A stretch of DNA of 64,000 bases from Pseudomonas botevensis (GCF_019145475.1 NZ_JAHTKI010000001.1:434001-498000), one strand, 5' to 3'. Shown: positions 1 through 9,800, numbered from the stretch's first letter. Program-made: numbers and translations. Notes: a model not told the origin generated them from the letters alone.

Positions 1-94
1 CAGTCACGGTCTGGCGCTAATCGCGCATCTCAGGATCCAGGGGCATCAGACCCCGGACCAGGAACACAAGAATTAGAAACGAGAGGAGCGATAC

Positions 95-1456
95 ATGAAC
101 AAGTCCACCTTGGCCCTGGCCGTGGCCGTAGGGGTTTTGGCGCAGCAGGCAGGCGCCGCCGGTTTCATCGAAGACAGCAAGGCCACCTTGGGGCTGCGTA
201 ACTTCTACATCAACACCGACAACCGCGACAGCGCTGCTCGTACCGCTTCCGGCGTACAGAGCAAGAACGAAGAGTGGGGCCAAGGCTTCGATCTGCGTTT
301 CATCTCCGGTTACACCCAAGGCACCGTAGGCTTCGGTATCGACGCCATCGGCCTGCTGGGCGTGCGTCTGGATTCGGGCGGCGGCACCAACGGCGCCACT
401 GCCACCTCGTACGGCGGTACTGTGTTCCCGAGCAAGTCCAACGGCGAAGCTGTTGATAACTTCTCCAGCCTGGGCCTGACCGCCAAGGCCAAGATCTCCC
501 AGACCGAACTGAAATTGGGCACCCTGCAGCCAAAACTGCCGGTTATCGTGACCAACGACGGTCGTCTGCTGCCACAAACCTGGCAGGGTGGCCAGATCAC
601 TTCCGGCGACATCAAGGACCTGACCCTGGTCGGTGGTCAGATCGAAGCCGTGAAAGGTCGTAACTCCAGCAACAACGAGCAACTGTCGATCGGCGGCGCC
701 AACAGCCCGACCATCAGCGGTCGCGACAGCAACAAGTTCATCTACGCCGGTGGTGACTACAAAATCACCAAAGACCTGACTGCCCAGTACTACTACGGCA
801 ACCTGGAAGACTTCTACAAGCAGCACTTCCTGGGTCTGGTTCACAACTGGGCAATCGGCCCGGGCGTATTGAAGTCCGACTTCCGTTACTTCAACAGCTC
901 CGATGACGGCGCCAACAGCAATACCCCTGCTTACTTCAGCAGCGGTAACTACACTGGTTCCGCCAGCGGTCGCGGTAAAGTCGACAACAACCTGTACAGC
1001 GGCCTGTTCCTGTACACCGTTGCCGGTCACACCTTCGGTGGCGGCTACCAGGTTTCCAACGGCAGCAGCGACTTCCCTTGGCTGAACCAGGGCGACGGTT
1101 CGTCGAACTACACCATCACCGACATGCAGATCCAGAAGTTCGGTCGTGCCGGCGAGAAAACCTGGCAAGCTCGCTACTCGTATGACTTCGCCAAAGTCGG
1201 CCTGCCAGGCCTGACCGCCGGTGTGGTTTACCTGCGTGGCGACAACATCGACACCGTGGGTGCCAACGGTCGTGAAAACGGCAACGGCAACTCCGAGTGG
1301 GAACGCGACTTCACCGTTGGTTACGTGATTCCTGAAGGCCCGGCCAAGAACCTGGGCTTCATGTGGAAAAACGCTACCTGGCGCAACGACATCCCAGGTC
1401 AGCGTGACCAGGATGAAAACCGCCTGATCGTCAGCTACTCGATCCCGCTGCTGTAA
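95..1456 (+). CDS. oprE: OprD-family outer-membrane porin, OprE-like
   Basis: 453-residue outer-membrane channel of the Pseudomonas OprD family, which takes up small anionic or amino-acid-like nutrients. A typical signal peptide (about residues 1-21, ending AGA-A) is followed by the family opening GFIEDSKATLGLRNFYIN. Alternating beta-strand patterns run throughout and the protein ends VSYSIPLL, as expected for a barrel C-terminus. The start is fixed by gagagg 10 bases upstream. The OprE assignment rests on sequence resemblance plus the remembered PAO1 order oprE-spu. Members of this family are hard to tell apart, so substrate specificity is open. The gene is monocistronic and ends in a strong terminator. 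Confidence 0.8.
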   Translation: MNKSTLALAVAVGVLAQQAGAAGFIEDSKATLGLRNFYINTDNRDSAARTASGVQSKNEEWGQGFDLRFISGYTQGTVGFGIDAIGLLGVRLDSGGGTNGATATSYGGTVFPSKSNGEAVDNFSSLGLTAKAKISQTELKLGTLQPKLPVIVTNDGRLLPQTWQGGQITSGDIKDLTLVGGQIEAVKGRNSSNNEQLSIGGANSPTISGRDSNKFIYAGGDYKITKDLTAQYYYGNLEDFYKQHFLGLVHNWAIGPGVLKSDFRYFNSSDDGANSNTPAYFSSGNYTGSASGRGKVDNNLYSGLFLYTVAGHTFGGGYQVSNGSSDFPWLNQGDGSSNYTITDMQIQKFGRAGEKTWQARYSYDFAKVGLPGLTAGVVYLRGDNIDTVGANGRENGNGNSEWERDFTVGYVIPEGPAKNLGFMWKNATWRNDIPGQRDQDENRLIVSYSIPLL

Positions 1457-1481
1457 TAGCGCGACTCGATCCGCTGATAAA

Positions 1482-1518
1482 AAAAGCCCCGTCCGGCATC
1501 GCGCCGGACGGGGCTTTT
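1482..1518 (+). terminator. Rho-independent terminator after oprE
   Basis: A perfect 16-base inverted repeat (1482-1497 and 1503-1518) has a 5-base loop. Its outer part is A-tract/T-tract, so it can act in both directions. It lies 26 bases past the porin stop. Confidence 0.9.
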
Positions 1519-1750
1519 GCGTTTCGGGTCAGGCCCACCCCCGTAGACCTGTCCCGAAATTCCCCTCTTTACAGCAACTCAAGGCCTTCTCGAACCTTGC
1601 AAGCGATATTCGGCGCGCTGGCGGCAAGCGTCCAGTGAACAGATCTTTAATATTCTTTACTGATATAAATATCTGATTATTTATTCTTTTTCAGAATCTC
1701 AAATCCCGAGCTACAGTTGAGGTCTCCAACAACTCATCAGGAGCAGCACC
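1519..1750 (+). promoter_or_regulatory. AT-rich upstream region of lsfA
   Basis: This 230-base gap holds no gene. Its last 100 bases are markedly AT-rich. They contain the palindrome gatat-aa-atatc (1662-1673) and end in the SD sequence caggagcag before lsfA. It is probably the promoter region of lsfA. No promoter hexamers can be assigned with confidence. Confidence 0.4.
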
Positions 1751-2389
1751 ATGAGCCTCAGACTCGGCGATATCGCCCCCGATTTCGAACAGGATTCCAG
1801 CGCCGGCAAGATCCGTTTCCACGAGTGGCTGGGTGGTAGCTGGGGCGTGCTGTTTTCCCACCCGGCGGACTTCACCCCGGTGTGCACCACCGAGCTGGGC
1901 TTCACCGCCAAGCTCAAGGATGAATTCACCCGGCGCGGCGTGAAAGCCATCGCACTGTCGGTCGACCCGGTGGATTCGCACCACAAGTGGATCGAAGACA
2001 TCAACGAAACCCAGAACACCGTCGTCAACTTCCCGATCCTGGCCGACGCCGATCGCAAGGTTTCCGACCTGTACGACCTGATCCATCCGAACGCCAGCGA
2101 CACCCTGACCGTGCGTTCGCTGTTCGTGATTGATCCGAACAAGAAGATTCGCCTGACCATCACTTACCCGGCGAGCACCGGGCGCAACTTCCACGAAATC
2201 CTGCGGGTCATCGATTCCCTGCAGCTCACCGACAACTACAAGGTGGCCACGCCGGCCAACTGGCAGGACGGTGAAGAGGTGGTGATCGTGCCGTCGCTCA
2301 AGGATGAAGATGAAATCAGACAGCGCTTTCCGAAGGGTTACCGTGCGGTGAAACCGTACCTGCGCCTGACGCCGCAGCCGAACAAGTAA
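1751..2389 (+). CDS. lsfA: 1-Cys peroxiredoxin LsfA
   Basis: 212-residue thiol peroxidase of the Prx6 type, which reduces hydrogen peroxide and organic peroxides in the cytoplasm. The peroxidatic cysteine is Cys45 in the motif HPADFTPVCTTELG. The long C-terminal extension (SLKDEDEIRQRFPKGYR) is typical of 1-Cys peroxiredoxins, and no resolving cysteine is present. In pseudomonads lsfA sits next to the ssu operon and is induced by sulfate starvation. That is the context here, with its own terminator separating it from ssuE. A sulfur-starvation role is from family knowledge; the peroxidase call is directly supported by motifs and length. Confidence 0.92.
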   Translation: MSLRLGDIAPDFEQDSSAGKIRFHEWLGGSWGVLFSHPADFTPVCTTELGFTAKLKDEFTRRGVKAIALSVDPVDSHHKWIEDINETQNTVVNFPILADADRKVSDLYDLIHPNASDTLTVRSLFVIDPNKKIRLTITYPASTGRNFHEILRVIDSLQLTDNYKVATPANWQDGEEVVIVPSLKDEDEIRQRFPKGYRAVKPYLRLTPQPNK

Positions 2390-2449
2390 CCCGGCGTCCG
2401 TCCGGGCAGCACAGCATTCAGCGTTGCAAATCCACAAAGCAGGGGATTT

Positions 2450-2476
2450 CAGGCCGTTTCGACGGCCTGTTTTTTT
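2450..2476 (+). terminator. Terminator after lsfA
   Basis: Stem caggccgt (2450-2457), ttcg tetraloop, acggcctg (2462-2469), followed by seven T residues. Confidence 0.9.
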
Positions 2477-2490
2477 GCCCGGAAGAAAGT

Positions 2491-2552
2491 GATTCGTATA
2501 TCTCCATAAGGAATAACCAAATAAATAAATATGATTTATGGATATATGAATC
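2491..2552. promoter_or_regulatory. Long AT-rich dyad upstream of the ssu operon
   Basis: Imperfect inverted repeat: left arm 2491-2509 (gattcgtatatctccataa), right arm 2536-2552 (ttatggatatatgaatc). The arms are separated by 26 AT-rich bases. It lies 75 bases before ssuE, immediately after the lsfA terminator, so it is placed to be an operator or promoter for ssuEADCBF. The regulator is inferred only (a CysB/SsuR-type sulfur-starvation activator would fit). Confidence 0.5.
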
Positions 2553-2626
2553 AGCTGGTAAGGTCATTCCCATCGAAGCGAGATCGCAGCCCGCGAATCG
2601 CCTGTAACGCGCAAGGAATCGTCTGA

Positions 2627-3220
2627 ATGCTGGTGGTCTCGCTCGGTGGCAGTCCCAGCCAACGCTCCCGTTCCGGAGTGTTGCTGGAGCGCTCGCAACG
2701 CTGGTTGCAGCAGCAAGGGGTGGAAGTGGTGAGTTATCAGGTGCGGGACTTTCCTGCCGAAGATTTGCTCCACGCCCGTTTCGACAGCCCGAAAGTGCTC
2801 GACCTGCTGCAACAGATCGAAAACGCCGATGGCCTGCTGATCGCCACGCCGGTGTACAAGGCATCGTTTTCCGGTGCGCTGAAGACCGTGCTGGACCTGC
2901 TGCCGGAGCGTGCGTTGAGCCACAAGATTGTCTTGCCGATGGCAACCGGCGGCAGCATCGCCCACATGCTGGTGGTCGATTACGCCCTCAAACCGGTGCT
3001 GGCGGCATTGAAAGCGCAGGAAATGCTGCAAGGGATTTTTGCCGAGGACAGCCTGATCGCCTACGGCGAAGGCAGTGCCCAGGCGCAGTTGGCACCGGCA
3101 CTGGAGCAGCGTCTGCATGCGGCGCTGGAAGAGTTTGTCGGGGCCATGGCCCGTCGGCCGAAGCCGCTGGCGCCAGGTCTGTTGAACGAACGTTTGTTGA
3201 GTGCTCGCTGGAGCATTTAA
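2627..3220 (+). CDS. ssuE: NAD(P)H-dependent FMN reductase SsuE
   Basis: 197-residue flavodoxin-fold flavin reductase. It supplies FMNH2 to the SsuD monooxygenase for desulfonation of alkanesulfonates. The N-terminal phosphate-binding loop [12 protein letters not shown] and the [21 protein letters not shown] segment are characteristic of SsuE. The SD sequence is aaggaa, 9 bases before the ATG. It is first gene of the operon ssuE-A-D-C-B-F, in the order known from P. putida. Confidence 0.93.
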   Translation: MLVVSLGGSPSQRSRSGVLLERSQRWLQQQGVEVVSYQVRDFPAEDLLHARFDSPKVLDLLQQIENADGLLIATPVYKASFSGALKTVLDLLPERALSHKIVLPMATGGSIAHMLVVDYALKPVLAALKAQEMLQGIFAEDSLIAYGEGSAQAQLAPALEQRLHAALEEFVGAMARRPKPLAPGLLNERLLSARWSI

Positions 3221-3309
3221 GCCTCATCGAAATTTGAAGTACTGGCCTTACTCGCCCGCCAACGGGCAAGCAGGTGCAGCCAAAACCCAACAGCAAAAAG
3301 GAGAGCGCT

Positions 3310-4275
3310 ATGCGCACTGTATTTTTGCGTCGCGGTCTGGTCGCTCTGTTTGCTGCGGCTGTGTCCTTCGGCGCCATCACTCAAGCTCAGGCCGAGACCC
3401 TGCGTATCGGTTATCAGAAGTACGGCACCCTGGTGCTGCTCAAGGCCAAAGGCACTTTGGAGAAACGTCTGGCCGCCCAAGGCGTGGACGTGCAATGGAC
3501 TGAATTCCCCGGTGGTCCGCAACTGCTGGAAGGCCTGAACGTCGGCTCGATCGACTTTGGCGTCACCGGCGAAACCCCGCCCGTGTTTGCCCAGGCCGCC
3601 GGTGCCGATCTGCTCTACGTGGCCTATGAGCCGCCAGCACCGAACAGCGAAGCGATCCTGGTGCCGAAAGACTCGCCGATCAAATCCGTCGCTGACCTCA
3701 AGGGCAAGAAAGTCGCCCTGAACAAAGGCTCCAACGTTCACTACCTGCTGGTACGGGCGCTGGAAGACGCCGGACTCAAGTACACCGATATTCAAACCGT
3801 ATTCCTGCCACCGGCCGATGCCCGCGCGGCGTTCGAGCGTGGCAGCGTCGATGCCTGGGTGATCTGGGACCCGTACCAGGCTGCTGCCGAGCAACAGCTG
3901 CAAGCGCACACCCTGCGCGACGGCAAAGGCATCGTCGACAACCATCAGTTCTACCTGGCGACCAAACCTTACGCGCAGAAAAACCCTGAGGTGATCAAGA
4001 CCCTGGTGGAAGAAGTGCGCGCGGTCGGCGAGTGGTCCAGGGCCAACCCGCAGGACGTGACCCAACAGGTGGCGCCGCTGCTCGGTCTGCCGGCAGACAT
4101 CACCCTGACCTCGGTGAAACGCCAGGGCTACGGCGCGCTGTTCCTGACCCCGGAAGTGGTCGCCGCGCAACAGAAAATCGCTGACACCTTCTACCAGCTC
4201 AAGCTGATTCCCAAGCCGTTGAGCATCAAGGATGTGATCTGGACCCCACCGGCCGCTGTGGCCAAGGCGCAGTAA
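3310..4275 (+). CDS. ssuA: Aliphatic sulfonate-binding protein SsuA
   Basis: 321-residue periplasmic substrate-binding protein of the sulfonate ABC importer. The signal peptide (about 1-27, ending TQAQA) is followed by [11 protein letters not shown], the usual SsuA/TauA opening. Conserved family segments include [26 protein letters not shown] and [16 protein letters not shown]. The start at 3310 is chosen because AAGGAG lies 7 bases before it; an in-frame ATG 36 bases upstream has no SD and would bury the signal peptide. It works with SsuC and SsuB. Confidence 0.93.
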   Translation: MRTVFLRRGLVALFAAAVSFGAITQAQAETLRIGYQKYGTLVLLKAKGTLEKRLAAQGVDVQWTEFPGGPQLLEGLNVGSIDFGVTGETPPVFAQAAGADLLYVAYEPPAPNSEAILVPKDSPIKSVADLKGKKVALNKGSNVHYLLVRALEDAGLKYTDIQTVFLPPADARAAFERGSVDAWVIWDPYQAAAEQQLQAHTLRDGKGIVDNHQFYLATKPYAQKNPEVIKTLVEEVRAVGEWSRANPQDVTQQVAPLLGLPADITLTSVKRQGYGALFLTPEVVAAQQKIADTFYQLKLIPKPLSIKDVIWTPPAAVAKAQ

Positions 4276-4300
4276 TTCGAATCCCCAAGGAGACCACTCC

Positions 4301-5449
4301 ATGAGCCTCAATATCTTCTGGTTCCTGCCTACCCACGGCGACGGCCATTACCTTGGCACCGCCGAAGGCGCCCGCGCCGTCGACCACGGCTATCTGCAAC
4401 AGGTCGCGCAAGCGGCGGACCGACTGGGTTTCGGCGGCGTGCTGATTCCCACCGGGCGCTCCTGCGAGGATTCGTGGCTGGTGGCGGCGTCGCTGATCCC
4501 GGTGACCCAGCGTCTGAAATTCCTCGTCGCCCTGCGCCCCGGGATCATTTCCCCGACGGTCGCGGCGCGGCAGGCGGCGACCCTGGATCGTCTGTCCGGC
4601 GGTCGTGCGCTGTTCAATCTGGTGACCGGTGGCGATCCGGAAGAACTGGCCGGTGACGGTCTGTTTCTCAGTCATGAAGAGCGCTATCAGGCCTCGGTGG
4701 AGTTCACCCGGATCTGGCGTCGGGTGCTGGAAGGCGAGACCGTCGACTACGACGGCGAACACATCAGTGTGAAGGGCGCCAAACTGCTCTATCCGCCGCT
4801 GCAGCAACCGCGTCCGCCGCTGTACTTCGGCGGCTCTTCGGAAGCGGCGCAGGATCTGGCCGCCGAACAAGTCGAGATGGTCCTGACCTGGGGCGAACCG
4901 CCGGCCGCTGTGGCCGAGAAAATCGAACAGGTCCGCGCCAAGGCGGCGAAGCTCGGACGTACCGTGCGTTTCGGCATTCGCCTGCATGTGATCGTCCGCG
5001 AAACCAATGCCGAAGCCTGGCAAGCGGCGGATCGACTGATCTCGCACCTGGACGACGACACCATCAAACGCGCGCAGGCTTCGTTGGCGCGCTTTGATTC
5101 GGTCGGCCAGCAACGCATGGCGGCGCTGCACGGTGGCAGCCGTGACAATCTCGAAGTCAGCCCGAACCTGTGGGCCGGCGTCGGCCTGGTGCGCGGCGGT
5201 GCCGGTACGGCGCTGGTGGGTGACGGGCCGACCGTGGCGGCACGGGTGAAGGAGTACGCCGATCTGGGCATCGACACCTTCATCTTCTCCGGTTATCCAC
5301 ACCTCGAAGAGTCGTATCGCGTCGCCGAGCTGCTGTTCCCGCACCTCGACATCGAGCGTCCGGAACTGCCGAAAAGCGCTGGTTACGTCAGTCCGTTCGG
5401 CGAGATGGTGGCCAACGATATCCTTCCCAAAGCCGCGTCCCAGAGCTGA
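4301..5449 (+). CDS. ssuD: FMNH2-dependent alkanesulfonate monooxygenase SsuD
   Basis: 382 residues, close to the E. coli enzyme (381). It is a bacterial-luciferase-like TIM barrel that cleaves alkanesulfonates to aldehyde and sulfite using FMNH2 from SsuE and O2. Diagnostic stretches include [37 protein letters not shown] and the late [22 protein letters not shown]. It lies 25 bases after ssuA with its own SD (aaggag). Confidence 0.95.
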   Translation: MSLNIFWFLPTHGDGHYLGTAEGARAVDHGYLQQVAQAADRLGFGGVLIPTGRSCEDSWLVAASLIPVTQRLKFLVALRPGIISPTVAARQAATLDRLSGGRALFNLVTGGDPEELAGDGLFLSHEERYQASVEFTRIWRRVLEGETVDYDGEHISVKGAKLLYPPLQQPRPPLYFGGSSEAAQDLAAEQVEMVLTWGEPPAAVAEKIEQVRAKAAKLGRTVRFGIRLHVIVRETNAEAWQAADRLISHLDDDTIKRAQASLARFDSVGQQRMAALHGGSRDNLEVSPNLWAGVGLVRGGAGTALVGDGPTVAARVKEYADLGIDTFIFSGYPHLEESYRVAELLFPHLDIERPELPKSAGYVSPFGEMVANDILPKAASQS

Positions 5450-5458
5450 GGCGCCGCC

Positions 5459-6241
5459 ATGAAGAAATTTATCCACAGCCTCGCGCCCTGGGCGTTGCCG
5501 GTGTTACTGCTGGCGGTGTGGCAGTTGTCGGTGTCGGCGGGCTGGTTGTCGACGCGGATTCTGCCGGCACCGGTGGCGGTGATCGAAGCCGGCGTCAGCC
5601 TGGTACGCAGCGGCGAAATCTGGACGCACCTGGCGATCAGCGGCTGGCGCGCCGCGCTGGGCTTCACCATCGGCGGCAGCATCGGCCTGGTGCTGGGTTT
5701 CATTACCGGTCTGTCGAAGTGGGGCGAACGCTTGCTCGACAGCTCGGTGCAGATGATCCGCAATGTGCCGCACCTGGCGCTGATTCCGCTGGTGATCCTG
5801 TGGTTCGGCATCGACGAGTCGGCGAAGATTTTTCTGGTGGCGCTGGGCACGTTGTTCCCGATCTACCTCAACACTTATCACGGCATCCGCAACGTCGACC
5901 CGGCGTTGGTGGAGATGTCGCGCAGTTATGGCCTGTCCGGTATCGGCCTGTTCTGGCAGGTGATTCTGCCGGGCGCGCTACCTTCGATTCTGGTCGGCGT
6001 GCGGTTTGCGCTGGGCTTCATGTGGCTGACGCTGATCGTCGCGGAAACCATTTCCGCCAGCTCCGGCATCGGTTACTTGGCGATGAATGCCCGGGAGTTC
6101 TTGCAGACTGACGTGGTGGTGCTGGCGATTCTGTTGTACGCGGTGCTCGGCAAACTGGCCGACCTCGCGGCCCGTGGCCTTGAGCGTGTGTGGCTGCGCT
6201 GGCATCCGGCGTATCAGGTGACGAAGGGAGGTGCAGCATGA
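5459..6241 (+). CDS. ssuC: Sulfonate ABC transporter permease SsuC
   Basis: 260-residue inner-membrane permease of the TauC/SsuC/NitT type, with about six hydrophobic segments. The first is at residues 8-28. The cytoplasmic coupling (EAA) loop is around [28 protein letters not shown]. The start is 9 bases after the ssuD stop. Its stop codon overlaps the ssuB start (ATGA), indicating translational coupling. Confidence 0.93.
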   Translation: MKKFIHSLAPWALPVLLLAVWQLSVSAGWLSTRILPAPVAVIEAGVSLVRSGEIWTHLAISGWRAALGFTIGGSIGLVLGFITGLSKWGERLLDSSVQMIRNVPHLALIPLVILWFGIDESAKIFLVALGTLFPIYLNTYHGIRNVDPALVEMSRSYGLSGIGLFWQVILPGALPSILVGVRFALGFMWLTLIVAETISASSGIGYLAMNAREFLQTDVVVLAILLYAVLGKLADLAARGLERVWLRWHPAYQVTKGGAA

Positions 6242-7044
6242 CCGCACAACAACCTCCACGCCTGCTGCGCGGGATTCCGCTGGCGCTGCGCAATCTGCAA
6301 AAGACCTTCGGCGCGCGGCAGGTGCTGCGTGACATCGACCTGCATATTCCGGCCGGGCAATTCGTCGCGGTGGTCGGGCGCAGCGGCTGCGGCAAAAGCA
6401 CATTGCTGCGTTTGCTCGCCGGCCTCGATCAACCCACCGGCGGCGAGTTGCTGGCCGGCTCTGCACCCCTCAGCGATGCCCGCGAGGACACCCGGCTGAT
6501 GTTCCAGGAAGCACGGCTGCTGCCGTGGAAACGGATCATCGACAACGTCGGTCTTGGCCTCAAGGGCAACTGGCGCCCGCAAGCGTTGCAGGCGCTGGAA
6601 GCGGTCGGGCTGGCGGATCGCGCCAACGAGTGGCCGGCCGCCTTGTCCGGTGGGCAAAAGCAGCGCGTGGCCCTGGCCCGGGCGCTGATCCATCAACCGC
6701 GTCTGTTGCTGCTCGACGAGCCGCTGGGCGCGCTGGATGCCCTGACCCGGATCGAGATGCAGCAACTGATCGAGCGTCTCTGGCAGCAACACGGCTTCAC
6801 CGTGCTGCTGGTGACCCATGACGTCAGCGAAGCGGTGGCCATTGCCGACCGTGTGATTCTGATCGAGGACGGCGAAGTCGGCCTCGACCTGCAAGTGGAG
6901 CTGCCGCGTCCGCGAGTACGCGGTTCGCATCGACTGGCGGCGCTGGAAACCGAAGTGCTCAACCGTGTGTTGTCCCTGCCCGGCGAGCCGCCGGCGCCGG
7001 AACCCGTTTCACCACTGCCTGCGCAATTGCGCTGGGCTCAATAA
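6238..7044 (+). CDS. ssuB: Sulfonate ABC transporter ATPase SsuB
   Basis: 268-residue ABC ATPase. Walker A is GRSGCGKST (residues 47-55), the signature is LSGGQKQR, Walker B is LLLLDEP and the H-loop is VTHD. It powers SsuA/SsuC import. The start at 6238 has gggagg 5 bases upstream and overlaps the ssuC stop; an earlier in-frame ATG at 6190 lies inside ssuC and is rejected. The Pro-rich C-terminal tail is typical of pseudomonad SsuB. Confidence 0.93.
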   Translation: MTAQQPPRLLRGIPLALRNLQKTFGARQVLRDIDLHIPAGQFVAVVGRSGCGKSTLLRLLAGLDQPTGGELLAGSAPLSDAREDTRLMFQEARLLPWKRIIDNVGLGLKGNWRPQALQALEAVGLADRANEWPAALSGGQKQRVALARALIHQPRLLLLDEPLGALDALTRIEMQQLIERLWQQHGFTVLLVTHDVSEAVAIADRVILIEDGEVGLDLQVELPRPRVRGSHRLAALETEVLNRVLSLPGEPPAPEPVSPLPAQLRWAQ

Positions 7045-7075
7045 CGCAAGTTCACAAACGACAGGAATCAATGCC

Positions 7076-7291
7076 ATGACTATCAAAGCCATCAACGTGC
7101 GCAACCAGTTCAAAGGCTCGATCAAGGAAATCGTACTCGGCGACGTGCTGTCGGAAATCGACGTGCAGACCGCTTCCGGCATCGTCACTTCGGTGATCAC
7201 CACACGCTCGGTCAAGGAGCTGGAGCTGGAGGTCGGCAGTGAAGTGATTGCCTTCGTGAAATCCACCGAGGTGTCGATCGCCAAGTTGTAA
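7076..7291 (+). CDS. ssuF: SsuF, small molybdopterin-binding-like (TOBE) protein
   Basis: 71-residue single TOBE/Mop-type domain starting MTIKAINVRNQFKGSIKEI. SsuF is the last gene of the P. putida sulfonate operon. There it is needed for growth on sulfonates and aromatic sulfate esters, although its ligand is unproven. The start at 7076 has an aggaa SD sequence; the ATG at 7071 runs into a stop after two codons. Length and position match the known SsuF exactly. Confidence 0.9.
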   Translation: MTIKAINVRNQFKGSIKEIVLGDVLSEIDVQTASGIVTSVITTRSVKELELEVGSEVIAFVKSTEVSIAKL

Positions 7292-7308
7292 GGGCGTGGC
7301 ACAAAAAC

Positions 7309-7342
7309 AACCCCGAAGGGTGTGAGCCCTTCGGGGTTTTTT
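7309..7342 (+). terminator. Terminator of the ssu operon
   Basis: Perfect stem aaccccgaaggg (7309-7320) and cccttcggggtt (7327-7338) with a 6-base loop, followed by a T-run. It lies 17 bases past ssuF. Confidence 0.93.
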
Positions 7343-7398
7343 ATGCCTGTCTTGAAACCGGCGATGCGGGCTTGCCCACGAAGAGGCTGCCGACGGCG

Positions 7399-8031
7399 CT
7401 AGAGTGCTCGCTTGGGCAGATACGGCGGCAGATACAACCCGATGTAAGCATCGAACACCCGCATCCCTTCCTCGGCCATGCGCGGGGTGATCTGCCCGTG
7501 CTGTTGCACCGAGCGGGCGTAGACCCGGTCGCCCAGCTCCATCGCCAGCGCAAACACATCGACATCGTCCGGCAGCTTCGGCAGTTCGAAGTGATGGTCG
7601 AACAGCTTGTGCATCAGGTCGCCGAGTTCGAGGTCATGCTGACGGTCAGCCTGGGTGACTTCGGTGAGACCGTGCTGGGCCAGAATGAGCTGGCGGGCGG
7701 CCGCATCCTCGTCGTAGATCTCCAGCATGCGTTGCTCGACCAGCCGCGACAGATCGCGCCAGCCTTGCAGGGCATCATGATCGATCGGCGCCTGCAGGCA
7801 GGCACGGAACGCGGCATGCACATCCGCCGTCAGCGCTTCGAGCAGCGCCGGGACGCTGGCGAAGAAATGGTAGACCGAGGAGGGCGGGATCTGCGCGCGC
7901 TCGGCGACGCTGTAGATCGACAGGCTCGCCACACCCTCGGCGGCCAGCAGCGTGCGCGCGGCGTCGAGTATCGAATCGATTCGCGCCTGGCTGCGGGCAC
8001 GGGGTTTACGGACGGGGGCGGGGCGCGTCAT
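7399..8031 (-). CDS. TetR-family transcriptional regulator
   Basis: 210-residue one-component repressor. The N-terminal TetR helix-turn-helix is at about residues 18-64 (RIDSILDAARTLLAAEGV, then VAERAQIPPSSVYHFFAS). The C-terminal ligand domain is all-helical. The start at 8031 is chosen because caggag lies 7 bases upstream; an in-frame ATG at 8058 has no SD. It sits between the convergent ssu terminator and the spuI-like gene. In PAO1, as remembered, the TetR regulator of agmatine use (AguR) lies at a similar point, but no aguBA genes are here. Target and ligand are therefore unknown. Confidence 0.8.
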   Translation of the reverse strand: MTRPAPVRKPRARSQARIDSILDAARTLLAAEGVASLSIYSVAERAQIPPSSVYHFFASVPALLEALTADVHAAFRACLQAPIDHDALQGWRDLSRLVEQRMLEIYDEDAAARQLILAQHGLTEVTQADRQHDLELGDLMHKLFDHHFELPKLPDDVDVFALAMELGDRVYARSVQQHGQITPRMAEEGMRVFDAYIGLYLPPYLPKRAL

Positions 8032-8134
8032 GGAAGTCTCCTGCGGGGCAGCGGGCATTGTACGAGGCGGGTTCGATGTTGTCTGCCCGAAGGCCTTCGG
8101 GAACAGGCCGCCGCTCTCTGGAATGGATTGCTCC

Positions 8135-8159
8135 TGTGGGAGCCGGACTTGCCTGCGAA
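8135..8159 (+). repeat. Solitary degenerate REP sequence
   Basis: tgtgggagccggacttgcctgcgaa differs at a few positions from the REP consensus seen repeatedly elsewhere in the window (tgtgggagcgggcttgctcgcgaa). It lies between the TetR gene and the spuI-like terminator. Confidence 0.7.
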
Positions 8160-8179
8160 CCGCCGCAGGCGGCCATAAA

Positions 8180-8216
8180 AAAAACGCCGCCGGCTGATTC
8201 AGCCAACGGCGTTTTT
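8180..8216 (-). terminator. Terminator downstream of the spuI-like gene
   Basis: The outer stem pairs aaaaacgccg (8180-8189) with cggcgttttt (8207-8216). An inner stem pairs ggct with agcc. Read on the minus strand it ends in a run of eight T residues, 21 bases beyond the stop of the minus-strand glutamine-synthetase-like gene. Confidence 0.88.
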
Positions 8217-8236
8217 CATCACTGCAATCCGCTTAC

Positions 8237-9613
8237 TTAAACGGTATGCAGATACCAGTTGTACTCGAGGTCGGAGATGGAGTGTTCGAACTCCTCCAGC
8301 TCGCTCTCTTTGCAGGCGACGAAGATATCGATGTATTTCGGATCGATGTACTTGGCCATCACCTCGCTGTCGTCCAGCTCGCGCAGGGCATCGCGCAAGT
8401 TGTTCGGCAGGCTTTGCTCGTTCTGCTCGTAAGAGTTGCCTTCGGTCGGGGCCGGCGGCTCGATCTTGTTGGTCAGACCGTGATGCACACCCGCCAGCAC
8501 CGAAGCCATCAGCAGGTACGGGTTGGCATCGGCGCCCGCCACGCGGTGCTCCAGACGTACCGCGTCGGCGGCGCCGGTTGGAACGCGCAGCGCCACGGTG
8601 CGGTTGTCCAGGCCCCAGCTCGGCGAGTTCGGCACGTAGAACTGTGCGCCGAAACGGCGGTAGGAGTTGACGTTCGGGCAGAGGAAAGCCATCTGCGCCG
8701 GCAGGGTCTCGAGCACACCGCCGATCGCGTGACGCAGCGCGGCGTTCTGCTCGGGATCCTCGCTGGCAAAAATGTTTTTGCCATCTTTGTCGAGTACCGA
8801 AATGTGGACGTGCAGACCGTTGCCCGCCTGGCCTGGGTAAGGCTTGGCCATGAAGGTGGTGTCCATTTCATGGTCGTAGGCGATGTTCTTGATCAGACGC
8901 TTGAGCAGGACCGCGTAGTCGCACGCCTTGATCGGGTCGGCGACGTGGTGCAGGTTCACTTCGAACTGCGCCGGGGCACTTTCCTTGACGATGGCGTCGG
9001 CCGGGATGCCTTGCTCTTTGGCACCTTCCAGGATGTCCTGGAGGCAATCGACGTATTCGTCGAGGTCGTCGATCAGGTAGACCTGCGTCGAATGCGGGCG
9101 TTTGCCGGAGATCGGCGAGCGTGGCGGCTGCGGACGGCCGTTCACGTTTTCCTGGTCGATCAGGTAGAACTCCAGTTCGAACGCGGCACAGATGGTCAGG
9201 CCGAGCTCGTCAAACTTTGCAACAACTTGACGGAGCACTTCGCGCGGATCGGCGAAGAAAGGGTCACCTTCGAGTTCGTGCATGGTCATCAACAGTTGCG
9301 CGGTCGGGCGCTTCTGCCATGGCTCGTTGCACAGGGTATCGGGGATTGGATAGCAGATACGATCGGCGTCGCCGATGTCCAGGCCCAGGCCGGTGCTTTC
9401 CACCGTGGAGCCGTTGATATCCAGAGCAAATAGAGAGGCCGGCAGGTTGATGCCTTTCTCGTAAACCTTGTGGAGGCTGGTGCGTTCGATGCGCTTGCCG
9501 CGCACCACACCATTCATATCCGCAATCAGAAGGTCAACGTACAGAACCTCAGGATGTTCCTTAAGGAACGCGTTCGCTTCGTTAAGCTGAACGGCACGCG
9601 GGGGTACCGACAT
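8237..9613 (-). CDS. spuI: Gamma-glutamylpolyamine synthetase (glutamine-synthetase family), SpuI/PuuA-like
   Basis: 458-residue enzyme of the glutamine synthetase III-like PuuA group. It ligates glutamate to putrescine or another polyamine using ATP, the first step of the gamma-glutamylation route. It carries the GS signatures EFELEFYLIDQ (metal site), NGLHVHISVLDKDGKN and the C-terminal VRLEHRVAGADANPYLLMASVLAG. It is divergent from the spuB-like gene, as spuI is from spuA-spuB in P. aeruginosa. True GlnA is longer in its adenylylation loop and would not sit in this cluster. Substrate preference among polyamines or monoamines cannot be read from sequence. Confidence 0.88.
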   Translation of the reverse strand: MSVPPRAVQLNEANAFLKEHPEVLYVDLLIADMNGVVRGKRIERTSLHKVYEKGINLPASLFALDINGSTVESTGLGLDIGDADRICYPIPDTLCNEPWQKRPTAQLLMTMHELEGDPFFADPREVLRQVVAKFDELGLTICAAFELEFYLIDQENVNGRPQPPRSPISGKRPHSTQVYLIDDLDEYVDCLQDILEGAKEQGIPADAIVKESAPAQFEVNLHHVADPIKACDYAVLLKRLIKNIAYDHEMDTTFMAKPYPGQAGNGLHVHISVLDKDGKNIFASEDPEQNAALRHAIGGVLETLPAQMAFLCPNVNSYRRFGAQFYVPNSPSWGLDNRTVALRVPTGAADAVRLEHRVAGADANPYLLMASVLAGVHHGLTNKIEPPAPTEGNSYEQNEQSLPNNLRDALRELDDSEVMAKYIDPKYIDIFVACKESELEEFEHSISDLEYNWYLHTV

Positions 9614-9800
9614 GATGCAACACCTTTTTTGTTAAAAATATCAATCATTGATCTTTTCAGGTTTCAGTCAACCCGAACGGCCTGCCGAAGTCAAGCGAGG
9701 CCTTTTTTGCCCTAAAAAAGCGCCGTGGGGGCATTAATGGGGCAATTTTTGGCATTTTTTTGTCCACGGGACTTACGCCACCCGCAGGCTTGAGCAGGCC

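Noticed and set aside
17..1168. 383-codon frame antisense to oprE
   Set aside because: Val/Gly-rich reverse reading of a beta-barrel gene without initiation signals.
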